A stretch of 64,000 nucleotides of DNA from Lacrimispora indolis DSM 755. Lineage in GTDB: Bacteria; Bacillota; Clostridia; Lachnospirales; Lachnospiraceae. Shown one piece after another: positions 43,482-51,888 of the stretch (positions within the stretch are counted from its first letter, which is position 1; the number at the start of each line of letters is the position of its first letter). The notes below the pieces were generated by a model. It searched no databases and had not been told where the DNA came from. It saw only the letters and a list, made by a program, of their open reading frames with translations. Where the stretch lies: positions 3,390,001 through 3,454,000 of the forward strand of contig NZ_AZUI01000001.1 in NCBI RefSeq assembly GCF_000526995.1, written 5' to 3'. The position numbers and the translations under genes are program-made.

Positions 43482-44072
43482 TTATTTAGATATATATTTT
43501 ATTTTTCCCAATATAAGCATAAATGCAGAAGTACATATTGACATGGTAATGCAGATAGAAACAGGAACTTGTCCAATGAAATTTGCAAGTAAGGTTATGA
43601 CTGCCAAAATCAGTAAAACAATATTTGAACGTTTTTTAAAAATATATTGTTCTTTTACATCCAGCCGTTTGTTTTCGTCTTCCAGCGGGGCCAGCGCTAA
43701 GATGAGGATACCTGATAGAATGACGCTGATGACAATGCTGATATTGTTCCACTCAACGAACTTTATAAGGCTGAGAACAACACATATGAGGGCAACAGAG
43801 AATAGATAACATCCTGTCTGAGTACGGGCATGGTATCCTCCGGCATAGGACCGCAGAAAACCATATGCTATTGTAAAGACAATTCCCTGCCAGAGCATTT
43901 GAAACAAACAGCTTATTGCTATGACAGTTGCAAAATTAAATAATAAGATTGCACCTTGCCAGATACCATAAGAATATAAATCTTTATCCTCGTCTTTAAT
44001 AATTTGATGTAACACCAGTTTTTCAGTCAGTTTATTTGCAAATTGTTCCATTCGCGCCTCTTTTCCGGTCAT
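43482..44072 (-). CDS. agrB: AgrB-type autoinducer-processing peptidase
   Basis: A 196-aa membrane cysteine endopeptidase that cuts the C-terminal part of AgrD and forms the thiolactone ring. The conserved RSYAGGYHARTQTGCY holds catalytic His81 and Cys88. About five to six membrane helices surround it. AGAGG lies 9 bases before the ATG. It is third in agrA-agrC-agrB on the minus strand. No AgrD reading frame lies directly beside it; only 33 bases separate its stop from the terminator. A probable AgrD is found at 46926 on the other strand. Confidence 0.95.
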   Translation of the reverse strand: MTGKEARMEQFANKLTEKLVLHQIIKDEDKDLYSYGIWQGAILLFNFATVIAISCLFQMLWQGIVFTIAYGFLRSYAGGYHARTQTGCYLFSVALICVVLSLIKFVEWNNISIVISVILSGILILALAPLEDENKRLDVKEQYIFKKRSNIVLLILAVITLLANFIGQVPVSICITMSICTSAFMLILGKIKYISK

Positions 44073-44084
44073 AAAATATAACCT

Positions 44085-45368
44085 CTAGGGTTGTACGTAC
44101 ATAAGGATTTTAACAGTAAAAGTTTTGTCCGTATTGGTTATCTGCATAGCTCCATCATATTTTTGTATTGCTGCTTTAACACTTTTTATTCCGAGACCGT
44201 GATTCGCCTGATCACTTTTGCGTGAAATAAAAAAGTCATCGCTCTTTTTCAAAATGCCATCAAATGAGTTGCTGATTTTAAGAATTAAGCGGCCCTTTGT
44301 ATATATCATGTCAATGTTGATCCACCGATCTGATTCTATTGTTGACACAGCTTCCATGGAATTGTCGATTAAGTTCCCCAGAATTACGGCAAGATCAAAT
44401 GAGGAAATGGAAAGTTTGGCAGGTACCAGGATTTTTGTGGACACTTTAATTTTTTCTTTTTCCGCATGTTGTAACTTGAAATTTATGATACTGTCTAAGT
44501 CGCTGTTTCCGGATATAATCTGCCCGTAATTTCCGCTGCAAGTTTCGGTTAATTCAGAAATGCGTTCAATTAATTCTTCGTTTTTTCCTGAGATCGCTAA
44601 GCCATAGATCGGTGACAGTTTATTTTTTAAATCATGGCGAAAGATCTTTATATTTTCCAGTGATGATTTCATCAATTCAATCTGGTGTTCATAATATTTG
44701 TTTTGTTCTTCCACCAGCCGCTTATTCATTTGTTCAAGCATAAAATTGGAAATACAGTCGTACAGGTAAAAGGTTACAATATTGATGATAAAAACAATTC
44801 CAATGCTTGCGGTGATATAAATGGATGGTACTGAATTTCCTGAGAAAATAATAAGAAGTAAAATAATTGTTCCAAAAGGAACTAAAATTAAGCTTATCCA
44901 ATAAATGAAAGGGAGCGGGTACTCGTTTTTTACGTGCATAAAGCCTTGCACCAGGAGTACGAAAGCGTAAGACACAATCCGTATGCTGATGATGCCAAAT
45001 TCCGATTTATGCTGAAATGAGGCAAAAAGGTCCGCCCCGGGAAAATCTGTCAAGAAGACGATAGTCGTTTCTATGCACATTAGAGAAAGAAAAATTATGA
45101 ATGCTGATAACAAGGCCTTTTTTAAACTTCCACGATAGAGGCAGGTTAATCCCAAGAGTAATAAAATCGTGGAAGTCATTACTATCAGAGGCTTTTTTAT
45201 AGACATATAAATGCAAGCATTTAAAAGAAAGTATCCTATGTAAACAAACCACTCTATATTCCTGCTAAATTTAAATTCAGAATAAAAAATGTGAACGTAT
45301 TTATAGATAACATATGCCATGAACAGATCGCTGAGCCAATATATAATTGCATATTTGTCAATACTCAT
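44085..45368 (-). CDS. agrC: AgrC-type sensor histidine kinase (GHKL)
   Basis: About six membrane helices in the first 200 residues form the peptide sensor. The cytoplasmic kinase follows: the phospho-acceptor His is in IFRHDLKNKLSPIYGL, the N box in ILGNLIDNSMEAV and a G box in NHGLGIKSVKAAI. HPK10/GHKL kinases of this type respond to cyclic peptides. The ATG at 45368 (MSIDKYA) has AAGG 8 bases upstream. An in-frame ATG at 45389 overlaps agrA but lacks a ribosome site. Confidence 0.93.
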   Translation of the reverse strand: MSIDKYAIIYWLSDLFMAYVIYKYVHIFYSEFKFSRNIEWFVYIGYFLLNACIYMSIKKPLIVMTSTILLLLGLTCLYRGSLKKALLSAFIIFLSLMCIETTIVFLTDFPGADLFASFQHKSEFGIISIRIVSYAFVLLVQGFMHVKNEYPLPFIYWISLILVPFGTIILLLIIFSGNSVPSIYITASIGIVFIINIVTFYLYDCISNFMLEQMNKRLVEEQNKYYEHQIELMKSSLENIKIFRHDLKNKLSPIYGLAISGKNEELIERISELTETCSGNYGQIISGNSDLDSIINFKLQHAEKEKIKVSTKILVPAKLSISSFDLAVILGNLIDNSMEAVSTIESDRWINIDMIYTKGRLILKISNSFDGILKKSDDFFISRKSDQANHGLGIKSVKAAIQKYDGAMQITNTDKTFTVKILMYVQP

Positions 45369-45378
45369 TTGTTTTGCC

Positions 45379-46086
45379 TTATTCTCCATTTATTTGCAAA
45401 TTTCTGATTTCTTGCCTTCTATTTCTGCTTATTGGAAGCACCGTACCGTTGGACATAACTACCTCCGAATATTTTAATACGGAAGCATGATTATAATTAA
45501 TCAGATAAGAACGATGTATTTTTAAAAACGGATAGCTGGAGATATAAATTGAAACGTTATCCAGGTTCCCATAAAATAAATCTTCTTGTTTTGTCGTCAC
45601 AATTTTCACTTTTCGGTTCAGACTTTCAAAATATAGAATATCACTTATTTTTGTTTTATAAATCTCGTAACCCTTTTGATATTGAAATAATCCGGCAGAC
45701 TTTTGCATTCTTTCTTGTGTCAATTCCAGGGCACTAATTACAAAATGGTGCCTAATAGGCTTTTCAATAAAATTTAACGGTTGAACATCAAAAAGCTGCT
45801 TATAATATTGGTCTTTTCCTGAAATATATACGATTTCAGTTGTATAATTTTTCATAATTTTTCGTAACTGTTGGCCCACTTCGATCCCATTTGTTTTTCC
45901 TAATTCTATATCAAGATATATTAAATCAAAAGAATTACCTTGATTAAGATAATTTAAAATGCTTTCTCCTGAATAAAAAACATCTGTATTAATCTTTATA
46001 CATTTTAGTTTTGAATAATTTATAATAATATCTTCCACTTGTGAACAAATAAACCGGTCGTCGTCACAAATTGCAATTTTTATCAT
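45379..46086 (-). CDS. agrA: AgrA-type LytTR response regulator
   Basis: A 235-aa protein with an N-terminal receiver (acidic CDDD at residues 7-10, phosphorylated Asp59 in LIYLDIELGK, conserved Lys in IEKPI) and a C-terminal LytTR DNA-binding domain (IHRSYLINYNHASVLKYSE). LytTR regulators bind pairs of nine-base direct repeats; a matching pair lies upstream of agrD. AGAGG lies 6 bases before the ATG. First gene of the minus-strand agr operon. Confidence 0.94.
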   Translation of the reverse strand: MIKIAICDDDRFICSQVEDIIINYSKLKCIKINTDVFYSGESILNYLNQGNSFDLIYLDIELGKTNGIEVGQQLRKIMKNYTTEIVYISGKDQYYKQLFDVQPLNFIEKPIRHHFVISALELTQERMQKSAGLFQYQKGYEIYKTKISDILYFESLNRKVKIVTTKQEDLFYGNLDNVSIYISSYPFLKIHRSYLINYNHASVLKYSEVVMSNGTVLPISRNRRQEIRNLQINGE

Positions 46087-46381
46087 GTTATACCTCTGTT
46101 TTCTCTCTTTTGTTCTGTTATGAAACTGATGAAGTTTAATACTTGTTATTATAAGGTTTGGAATTAAAACGTATTTGTAAGACTTTTATGTTATAACTTT
46201 ATACAAGATATTAGCTGGATAAGGATTATAATAGTATAGATCTTACCCTTTTATTATCTGATTTTTATAAGGCCTCTTGTTATTATACCTTTTGACCTTC
46301 AAACTATTATATACTAAGTTTAGCATATTTCATAGACCTTACAACTTGATATGGAGGGAACAGGTGGGGAAAGGAGACACT
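46087..46381. other. AT-rich spacer upstream of agrA
   Basis: No gene is seen. A TATAAT on the minus strand near 46159-46164 could be the agrA -10 box, but the -35 partner is poor. The right end carries the former ribosome site of the decayed IS30 gene. Confidence 0.45.
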
Positions 46382-46607
46382 ATGGCTAAGTTTTTATCTT
46401 ATGAAGACCGTTTGGAGATTTAAGGTGGACTGAAGGAGGATCTGACTTTTACATCATATCAATTCCTATAGAAGAAAAAAGCTGAATGGGAAAAGTCCGT
46501 ATGAAGCATTCTGTTTTTATTATGGAAAAGACCTGGCTGATAAATTAGGATGCTACGAGGTTGCCGTCAACAGCATCAATTTAACACCAGGTCTTTTGAA
46601 AAAGTAG
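46382..46607 (+). pseudogene. IS30-family transposase remnant
   Basis: The first 13 codons (MAKFLSYEDRLEI, then a stop) and the following GGLKEDLTFT match the start of IS30 transposases. After about 90 bases the frame shifts, and the C-terminal end of the same protein appears: KLNGKSPYEAFCFYYGKDLA, then INLTPGLLKK and a stop at 46605-46607. The central catalytic DDE domain (over 200 residues) is deleted. GGAGACACT before the ATG was its ribosome site. The terminal inverted repeats could not be identified. Confidence 0.85.
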
Positions 46608-46771
46608 CAAGATAATCGGAACATGAAACCACCGGCTGGAACGAAAAGACAGATACCAGCAGACGTGAATTTCGGAGTACAAAATTTGTAAGCCAAAAGT
46701 GACGTCCGGTTTTTGTACGCAAAATCATCCTGTTACCAGAGATAATACCATGGAAAGCAAGAGAAAAACGG

Positions 46772-46808
46772 GAAGCTCGGATTGCAATTGAGCTTTCTTC
46801 ATTTTTTA
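46772..46808 (+). terminator. Possible terminator after the IS30 remnant
   Basis: AAGCTC (46773-46778) and GAGCTT (46790-46795) form a short stem followed by TTCTTCATTTTTT. It would insulate agrD from the transposase remnant. Confidence 0.6.
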
Positions 46809-46821
46809 TTAAGATAAAATT

Positions 46822-46852
46822 ACAATTCACAACATTTAAATCTACCGTTCAT
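46822..46852 (+). promoter_or_regulatory. LytTR/AgrA-type direct repeats upstream of agrD
   Basis: ACCGTTCAT (46844-46852) fits the LytTR consensus [TA][AC][CA]GTTN[AG][TG] at all nine positions. ACAATTCAC (46822-46830), whose start is 22 bases earlier, fits at seven. The spacing is that of AgrA sites. They lie just before a promoter with a good -10 (TATAAT, 46880-46885) and a poor -35, as expected for an activated promoter. Confidence 0.65.
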
Positions 46853-46925
46853 TACATAGAATGAAATATTTTTTTAAATTATAATATGATGATGTTATCA
46901 TAAGATGCCAAGGAGGGAAAGAGAC

Positions 46926-47069
46926 ATGAAGAAGCTTTTTATTAAATTGGGTGATATGCTGGCGTGTTTTGCTTTAATGGTCACAACTTTGAATATTAAT
47001 ACAACTTGTATGATGTATTCACATCAGCCAAAGATGCCTAAAAAGGCTCAGAGGTTACGCCGTTTTTAA
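46926..47069 (+). CDS. agrD: AgrD-type cyclic lactone autoinducer precursor
   Basis: A 47-aa peptide. Its amphipathic N-terminus (MKKLFIKLGDMLACFALMVTTL) would attach to the membrane. Next comes the Asn-Thr-Thr-Cys core and a charged tail beginning HQPKMPKK. In clostridial AgrD proteins the ring cysteine is followed by four residues and then a (Y/H)QP(K/E)xP motif, so the predicted signal is a thiolactone of Cys28 to Ser32 (C-M-M-Y-S), perhaps with a short N-terminal tail. GGAGGG lies 8-9 bases before the ATG. The gene is on the strand opposite agrB and about 840 bases from agrA, behind a LytTR-type site. Confidence 0.85.
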   Translation: MKKLFIKLGDMLACFALMVTTLNINTTCMMYSHQPKMPKKAQRLRRF

Positions 47070-47434
47070 ATTTTTTTTTATTTATATTAAGAGAAAAATT
47101 TAAAAAAGCAAACAAAACGATTACTATGTTTAGGCCTATAAAAAATATCATCGATTATAATGGTAATTCTTGTGATTGTGTGCATTCTGCGGTCCCTGCC
47201 GGCCGCAGATGCATTGAACAGAGTCCGCTCGTCGGAGATCAATGGTAGAATAAAATTATCTGTTTTTTGGGTCAATGAGTTCAAAGATCTTTCTTGTGAA
47301 GTCCTGTTGAAATGGGTATTTCATTACAAACCCATTTGCGATGTCTACTGATTATTTCATATTTATTAAATTTTTGTATAAGGCAGTGTTCAGTTACATA
47401 ATCAAATACAATTATAGATGGAAAGGAATGCCTT
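47070..47434. other. Spacer between agrD and the EamA gene
   Basis: No convincing gene. An inverted repeat, AAATGGGT/ACCCATTT (about 47310-47337), may end the agrD transcript. A 63-codon frame at 47160-47351 lacks a ribosome site. Confidence 0.45.
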
Positions 47435-48322
47435 GTGAATAAAAATAAAATATCAATAAAGTTGTTATTTACAGTGTTTTTTTGGGGTGGAGCTGCAATA
47501 GCAGCTCAATTGTTATTACAAAACACCTCTCCGGGCATTGCTACTTTGTGTAGATTTGGTGTTGCTACACTTTTTTTATATTTCTTTGTAAGGATTCCAA
47601 ATAAAAAAATTTCAATATCACCAAAGGGGCATATAAAGTATTTTATATTAGGGATATTAGGTATTACCATATGCTATTTTTTTTACTTCATTGGACTAAA
47701 ACATAGCACGCCATTTAATGCAGCTTTGTTTGAAACTACCACTCCGTTATTAACATATTTATTATGTATGTTATTAAGACGGGAACGTTTTAATGGATTT
47801 AAGTTTATTGGTATTATTATTGCATATCTAGGAGTTGCAATCGTTACATGTAGAGGGAATATAAATAATTTGATTAAACTAGATTTGAATATTGGTGATC
47901 TATTACTTATTTTAAGTACTATTAGTCTGAGCTTTTATAACATATTATATAAAGACTACCATGAAAATATAACGGAAACATTAGAAACATATTATATATT
48001 CTTATACGGAGTAATTGGATTAATTCCTTGGGTTTTAATCGAAGGTATTCATAATGGGGGTTTTTATTTTGATATAAATATAGTTTCGATTTGCAGTGTT
48101 ATTTTCCTGGCGGTGGGGTCTTCCGTGCTTGCTTATATTTTCTATAATCAAAGCATATCAGAGGTGGGGATATCAAATACTACAATATATATTAATATGG
48201 TTCCGGTAATCACAATAATTCTGTCAGTAGTAGTATTGAGACAGATACCGCATTGGTCTCAAGTTATTGGCGCATTAATTATTTTAATAGGGATGCTAGT
48301 CTCAAATAAAAAGATAAGCTAA
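47435..48322 (+). CDS. EamA-family DMT transporter
   Basis: A 295-aa membrane protein with ten helices in two EamA repeats (FFWGGAAIAAQLLLQNTSPG at the start, and GSSVLAYIFYNQSISEVGIS in the second half). It probably exports a metabolite or amino acid. It starts with GTG, with AAAGGA 7 bases upstream. The codons are far richer in A and T than those of the flanking operons, suggesting acquisition by transfer. It precedes two broken biosynthetic genes and was probably the exporter of that former cluster. Confidence 0.87.
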   Translation: MNKNKISIKLLFTVFFWGGAAIAAQLLLQNTSPGIATLCRFGVATLFLYFFVRIPNKKISISPKGHIKYFILGILGITICYFFYFIGLKHSTPFNAALFETTTPLLTYLLCMLLRRERFNGFKFIGIIIAYLGVAIVTCRGNINNLIKLDLNIGDLLLILSTISLSFYNILYKDYHENITETLETYYIFLYGVIGLIPWVLIEGIHNGGFYFDINIVSICSVIFLAVGSSVLAYIFYNQSISEVGISNTTIYINMVPVITIILSVVVLRQIPHWSQVIGALIILIGMLVSNKKIS

Positions 48323-48349
48323 TTAAGAAAGAATTTAAGGAGGAATTAC

Positions 48350-49291
48350 ATGGATTGCATAGTGATTGGCGTAAATAATGTTGACTTTAATGGTTATGCC
48401 GAAAGGCAGAAAGTTTTTTCAAATAATACAGGTTCATTTGAGGAAGTGCTAACGAATTCTGTTCTGGTTGATGGAAGATATTATACTAGCATAGATTTTT
48501 TAAATATTATATTAAACAAAATAGAGAAGGGTCATCATTGGAATCTGGATGTTTTTAGAACCCCCAGTTTAGCAGTTTTTTACTTGACAACTTTTTTAAA
48601 AAGGCGTGGCTTTGAAGTGGAATATATCAATAGTTTTAATAATGATAAACATAAATTTAAAAATTATCTTAAAAAAGAAATTACCTGTGTTGCTATTACA
48701 ACTACATTTTATGTTGAAGATACTCCGATTATTGAGATAATTAATTATATAAGGGAAGTTAATGAGGATATAAAAATTATAGTTGGTGGACCACGGTGCC
48801 TAGATATATATAATTCCTACAATGAGTCTAAGCGCAATGTCATTTGGAATTATATAGGAGCTGATTGCTATATAATAGAATCCCAGGGGGAGGAAACTCT
48901 TTGTAAATTGGTTGCAGCATTAAAAAAGAATAAGAATGCGGATTTATCTGAGATAGGGAATATAGTTTATAAGATACAAAAGGATTATACTTTTACATAT
49001 GCCAACAAGGAAAACAACTGCTTAGATTCAGAAATCATTAATTGGGATTATTTTAAATCTCACGATTTTGTTCCCAGTGTATATATGAGAACTTCCAGAG
49101 GATGTTGTTATGCATGTACATATTGTACATATCCGGTTTTTTCAGGTAAATATGTTTGCAGTGATGTTAGTACAATTGAGAAAGAAATGGACATTCTTTA
49201 TAGCAAAGGTGTCAAATATATAACATTCATTGAACCAAGTGTTAGGGTATCCCAACACACTGCCTCAATTTATGATTTTTTCTGGTTGTAA
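48350..49291 (+). pseudogene. Truncated B12-binding radical SAM enzyme
   Basis: An N-terminal domain of about 200 residues with a cobalamin-binding-like Rossmann core (EITCVAITTTFYVEDTPIIE, IIVGGPRC) leads to a radical SAM start. The cluster cysteines are C252, C256 and C259 in CCYACTYC. The protein then stops after about 50 more residues, just past KGVKYITFIE, where the family would continue with most of its TIM barrel (over 200 residues). The tail of about 20 residues is out of family because the DNA there belongs to another gene. Inactive remnant of a methylase- or cyclase-like tailoring enzyme. Confidence 0.82.
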
Positions 49292-49688
49292 ATTGCCGTG
49301 GGAATATGCAGACAATAATCTTATTTATACAGAAAGTAACTTATATAAGTATTTAATTGATGTAATTAAGTTGTCAGAGCCTATAAAAAACGATAATGCC
49401 ATTTTGTCCTCTATTATAAAAGATTTAAAAAACGATTATGACTTGTTTAAAAGATATAAGAATTCTAATATACAAATTAATTGTAGTGGCTATATCTTTA
49501 GTGGCGAACAGGATAAACTTGTCAGTAATAAAAATATTCAAGCATGGGAGCGTGTATTTACTAGTAAACCTCAATATTATAGCTTTCCGGGAACTCATAT
49601 GTTTATTAATGAAAATAAGGATCAGGTATGTAAAACGATTAATAAGATTATAGAAGAAAATATATTAGAAACTATGAACGAATTTTAG
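49230..49688 (+). pseudogene. C-terminal part of a type II thioesterase
   Basis: The frame carries the start PQFMIFSGCKLPW and the end of a GrsT/TesA-like alpha/beta hydrolase: NCSGYIFSGEQDKLVSNKNIQAW, then YSFPGTHMFINENKDQV with the catalytic His in GTHMF. The nucleophile-elbow GHSMG region is absent, so about 100 internal or N-terminal residues are missing. Such enzymes clear misloaded carriers in peptide or polyketide synthesis. It overlaps the truncated radical SAM frame by 62 bases, marking a deletion junction. Confidence 0.75.
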
Positions 49689-50115
49689 TTTACTATAGAA
49701 TGTGGTTGATTGCTAGTAAGTAAATACATTTTTTTTTATTAACACAGAAAAACTTCCAGAAGATGAATTAAAACTGTTAAAGGATAATTAAATAACAACA
49801 ATTCCAGCAATTTTGAACTTAACGAGAAGAGGACATTTGTAATGAAAGCTAGAGCTGTTGAAATATCATTCACTGAATCAGAAGTGGTTCGATAGGCTGT
49901 AAGAGCTATGCACTTCCCTTGATATTAACCGTGTGTTGGTGGAACACGAAGCCTAATATAACCATATAAGAGAAATAAAGATTTGAGTTTATAAAAAATC
50001 AGATTTTAATAATACCAACAAAATGTAAAAGCCAAAAAATGCAAATATAATCTAAGGGAAATCAGTAAACGGATTTCCCTTTATCGTACTGTAAAATATA
50101 AGCAAATATATTTCA
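49689..50115. other. AT-rich spacer, no confident gene
   Basis: Short broken frames are present but none is recognisable. It is probably more of the decayed accessory region. The composition changes back to that of the core genome near 50116. Confidence 0.5.
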
Positions 50116-50703
50116 TTAGTTTAACTCTGAGAAATACAATTTTAATTTCTGATACAATTCCCCCTGAACAAAGTCGGCAAAAGACTCTTCATTTTGAGGA
50201 AGGATCACATCCGCATACCCCATCACAGCCTCTGCCGTAGGCTTTATACTGGAAGAAGTGCTGCTTTGTATCATAACAAAGAGAGCAGGTTCTGACACCA
50301 GGCGAACACTGTTGGATTCACATAGAACAAGGGTGCCCTCAGGGACTAATTTCAGCGCTTCCTCTAATGCCTCTCTTAAGTTTTCTTTAAAAGCCCGGAT
50401 GAGATAGACTTGTTTTGCCCCGGCCTTTTTCAGCAGCATCGTATCTTTTGTCCCGGTGCCGGTCTCCGGTGTTATGTCAAAGCAGCCTTTCAGCCCTTTG
50501 CAGATTCCGCAGCCATGGCCTCCTCTGGGGCATATGTCTCCATGATCCCTTATGGTAATCAGCTTGAATGCAACAACAGGTATTTTATCCTGAAAGGCAT
50601 GGATGATCTGAAGAGCCAGGGTTGTTTTTCCGCTGTTTCTCCCTGTCGCTCCAATCAGTACCATATTTCCGGCCTGCAGAAGTGTTTCGTTTTCTGTACT
50701 CAT
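50116..50703 (-). CDS. MobB-like P-loop NTPase
   Basis: A 195-aa nucleotide-binding protein with Walker A in IGATGRNSGKTTLALQ, as in MobB and related molybdopterin-cofactor proteins. A cysteine cluster (CPRGGHGCGICKGLKGC, four Cys) follows the first strand and may bind a metal; ordinary MobB lacks it. The C-terminal VLCESNSVRLVSEPALFVMI is like the P-loop family of cofactor-insertion proteins. GGAGTAAAT precedes the ATG at 50703; the longer frame to 50832 is rejected. It faces away from mobA and the formate dehydrogenase module, which supports a molybdenum role. Confidence 0.75.
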   Translation of the reverse strand: MSTENETLLQAGNMVLIGATGRNSGKTTLALQIIHAFQDKIPVVAFKLITIRDHGDICPRGGHGCGICKGLKGCFDITPETGTGTKDTMLLKKAGAKQVYLIRAFKENLREALEEALKLVPEGTLVLCESNSVRLVSEPALFVMIQSSTSSSIKPTAEAVMGYADVILPQNEESFADFVQGELYQKLKLYFSELN

Positions 50704-51244
50704 ATTTACTCCGATCCCATTAAGCTGCTGCACATTTTTGGTAGAACAGGTACGATTATGTGCAAAATTTTTTTTATTATAACACTTTTCTAACGTGGTT
50801 TCAATGTGTAAAAAAATGCTGAAAGTCGTCAAAAATGCGTGATATATTTAACAAAATAAGTTTCCCCGGTTAAGGACTTAATTGTTACAGCTGACAAGTC
50901 TTTGGAATACATTGGCTAATTTTATATTACAAGAATATTGAAAAGCAAGGCATCCTGTATTTTACTGAAACAATTGTATATATTACCTGAAAAAAAGTTA
51001 GATAACAGAAGAAAAAGATTGAGAAAAACATAACAAAAAAAAGACAAAAAATTCTAAATTTGTGTATTGTGATCAAAAATAGATGGAACCGTTATACTCA
51101 TTTGTACATATTGACATGGGCTTGACAGGGTGCTAATATAATAAAACATTCTAAAAAAGTTTTTTTGATTCTAAAAAAAATTTAGGTCTAAAAATTTTTC
51201 AGGAATTATAGTCCGGCGTTTTTATTGAAAAACAAAAACAGGGG
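50704..51244. other. Divergent regulatory region of the formate/molybdenum module
   Basis: About 540 AT-rich bases between the divergent MobB-like gene and mobA. It contains a promoter (51111-51139) with two overlapping TTGACA boxes and long A/T runs. No gene and no recognised molybdenum-cofactor riboswitch was found. Confidence 0.6.
51111..51139 (+). promoter_or_regulatory. Promoter of mobA-focA-fds operon
   Basis: TTGACA (51111-51116), 17 bp, TAATAT (51134-51139). A second TTGACA at 51122 has no well-spaced -10. Confidence 0.55.
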
Positions 51245-51868
51245 GTGGTTTCTTTCGAAAATGTAAATAAAAAAATCGAGAATGTGACGGCCGTTATTTT
51301 ATGCGGAGGCAAAAGCAGGAGAATGGGTTTTGACAAAGCATTTCTGATGGATGACCGGCAGTACTTGTTGCTGCAGACTGCCAGAGAGCTGCAAGGCCTG
51401 TTTGGGCAGGTGGTTCTGGTCAGCAATACAAAAGCCAAGTTTGACGGCCGGATGGATTTCACGGGACTTTCCATTTTAGAGGACCGGTATATGGAAAAGG
51501 GTCCCATAGGCGGGATAGGCACTGCCTTAGAACAGGTTCAAACAGAATACGTTTTCATTATGGCCTGTGATATGCCTTTACCGGATATTGGTCTTATAGG
51601 GCGGATGTACCGGAAGCTGGATCAGGAGCAGGTTTTGGTTTGCAGTCATCAAGGGAAATTAGAGCCTTTGTTTGCCTTTTACCATAAGTCCTGTCTTCCT
51701 GTTTTTAAAAAACAAATTGAAAAAGGAGAACTAAAGCCGCGCAGCGCTTTCCCGGCACTGAATGTGGAACTGTATCCCTTGAGCGATACGGAAATAAACG
51801 CCATAGTGAATTTGAACACACCGGAAGATGTAGAAAAATGGAACCAGAAAACAGTAAAAAATAAATGA
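51245..51868 (+). CDS. mobA: Molybdenum cofactor guanylyltransferase
   Basis: Adds GMP to molybdopterin to make the guanine dinucleotide cofactor used by formate dehydrogenases. The N-terminal nucleotide motif VILCGGKSRRMGFDKAF is intact. GPIGGIGTALEQ and the metal-binding MACDMPL follow. The start is uncertain: GTG at 51245 follows a G-run, but no ribosome site is at the ideal distance; GTG at 51281 is another candidate. It opens the formate operon. Confidence 0.93.
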   Translation: MVSFENVNKKIENVTAVILCGGKSRRMGFDKAFLMDDRQYLLLQTARELQGLFGQVVLVSNTKAKFDGRMDFTGLSILEDRYMEKGPIGGIGTALEQVQTEYVFIMACDMPLPDIGLIGRMYRKLDQEQVLVCSHQGKLEPLFAFYHKSCLPVFKKQIEKGELKPRSAFPALNVELYPLSDTEINAIVNLNTPEDVEKWNQKTVKNK

Positions 51869-51888
51869 TGTTACATAAGGAGGGGGAA

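Noticed and set aside
47160..47351. 63-codon ORF with hydrophobic start after agrD
   Set aside because: No ribosome site, an internal inverted repeat near its end and no family resemblance; not a second autoinducer peptide.
50410..50793. 127-codon plus-strand ORF opposite the MobB-like gene
   Set aside because: It lies fully antisense to a recognisable P-loop protein and has no family features.
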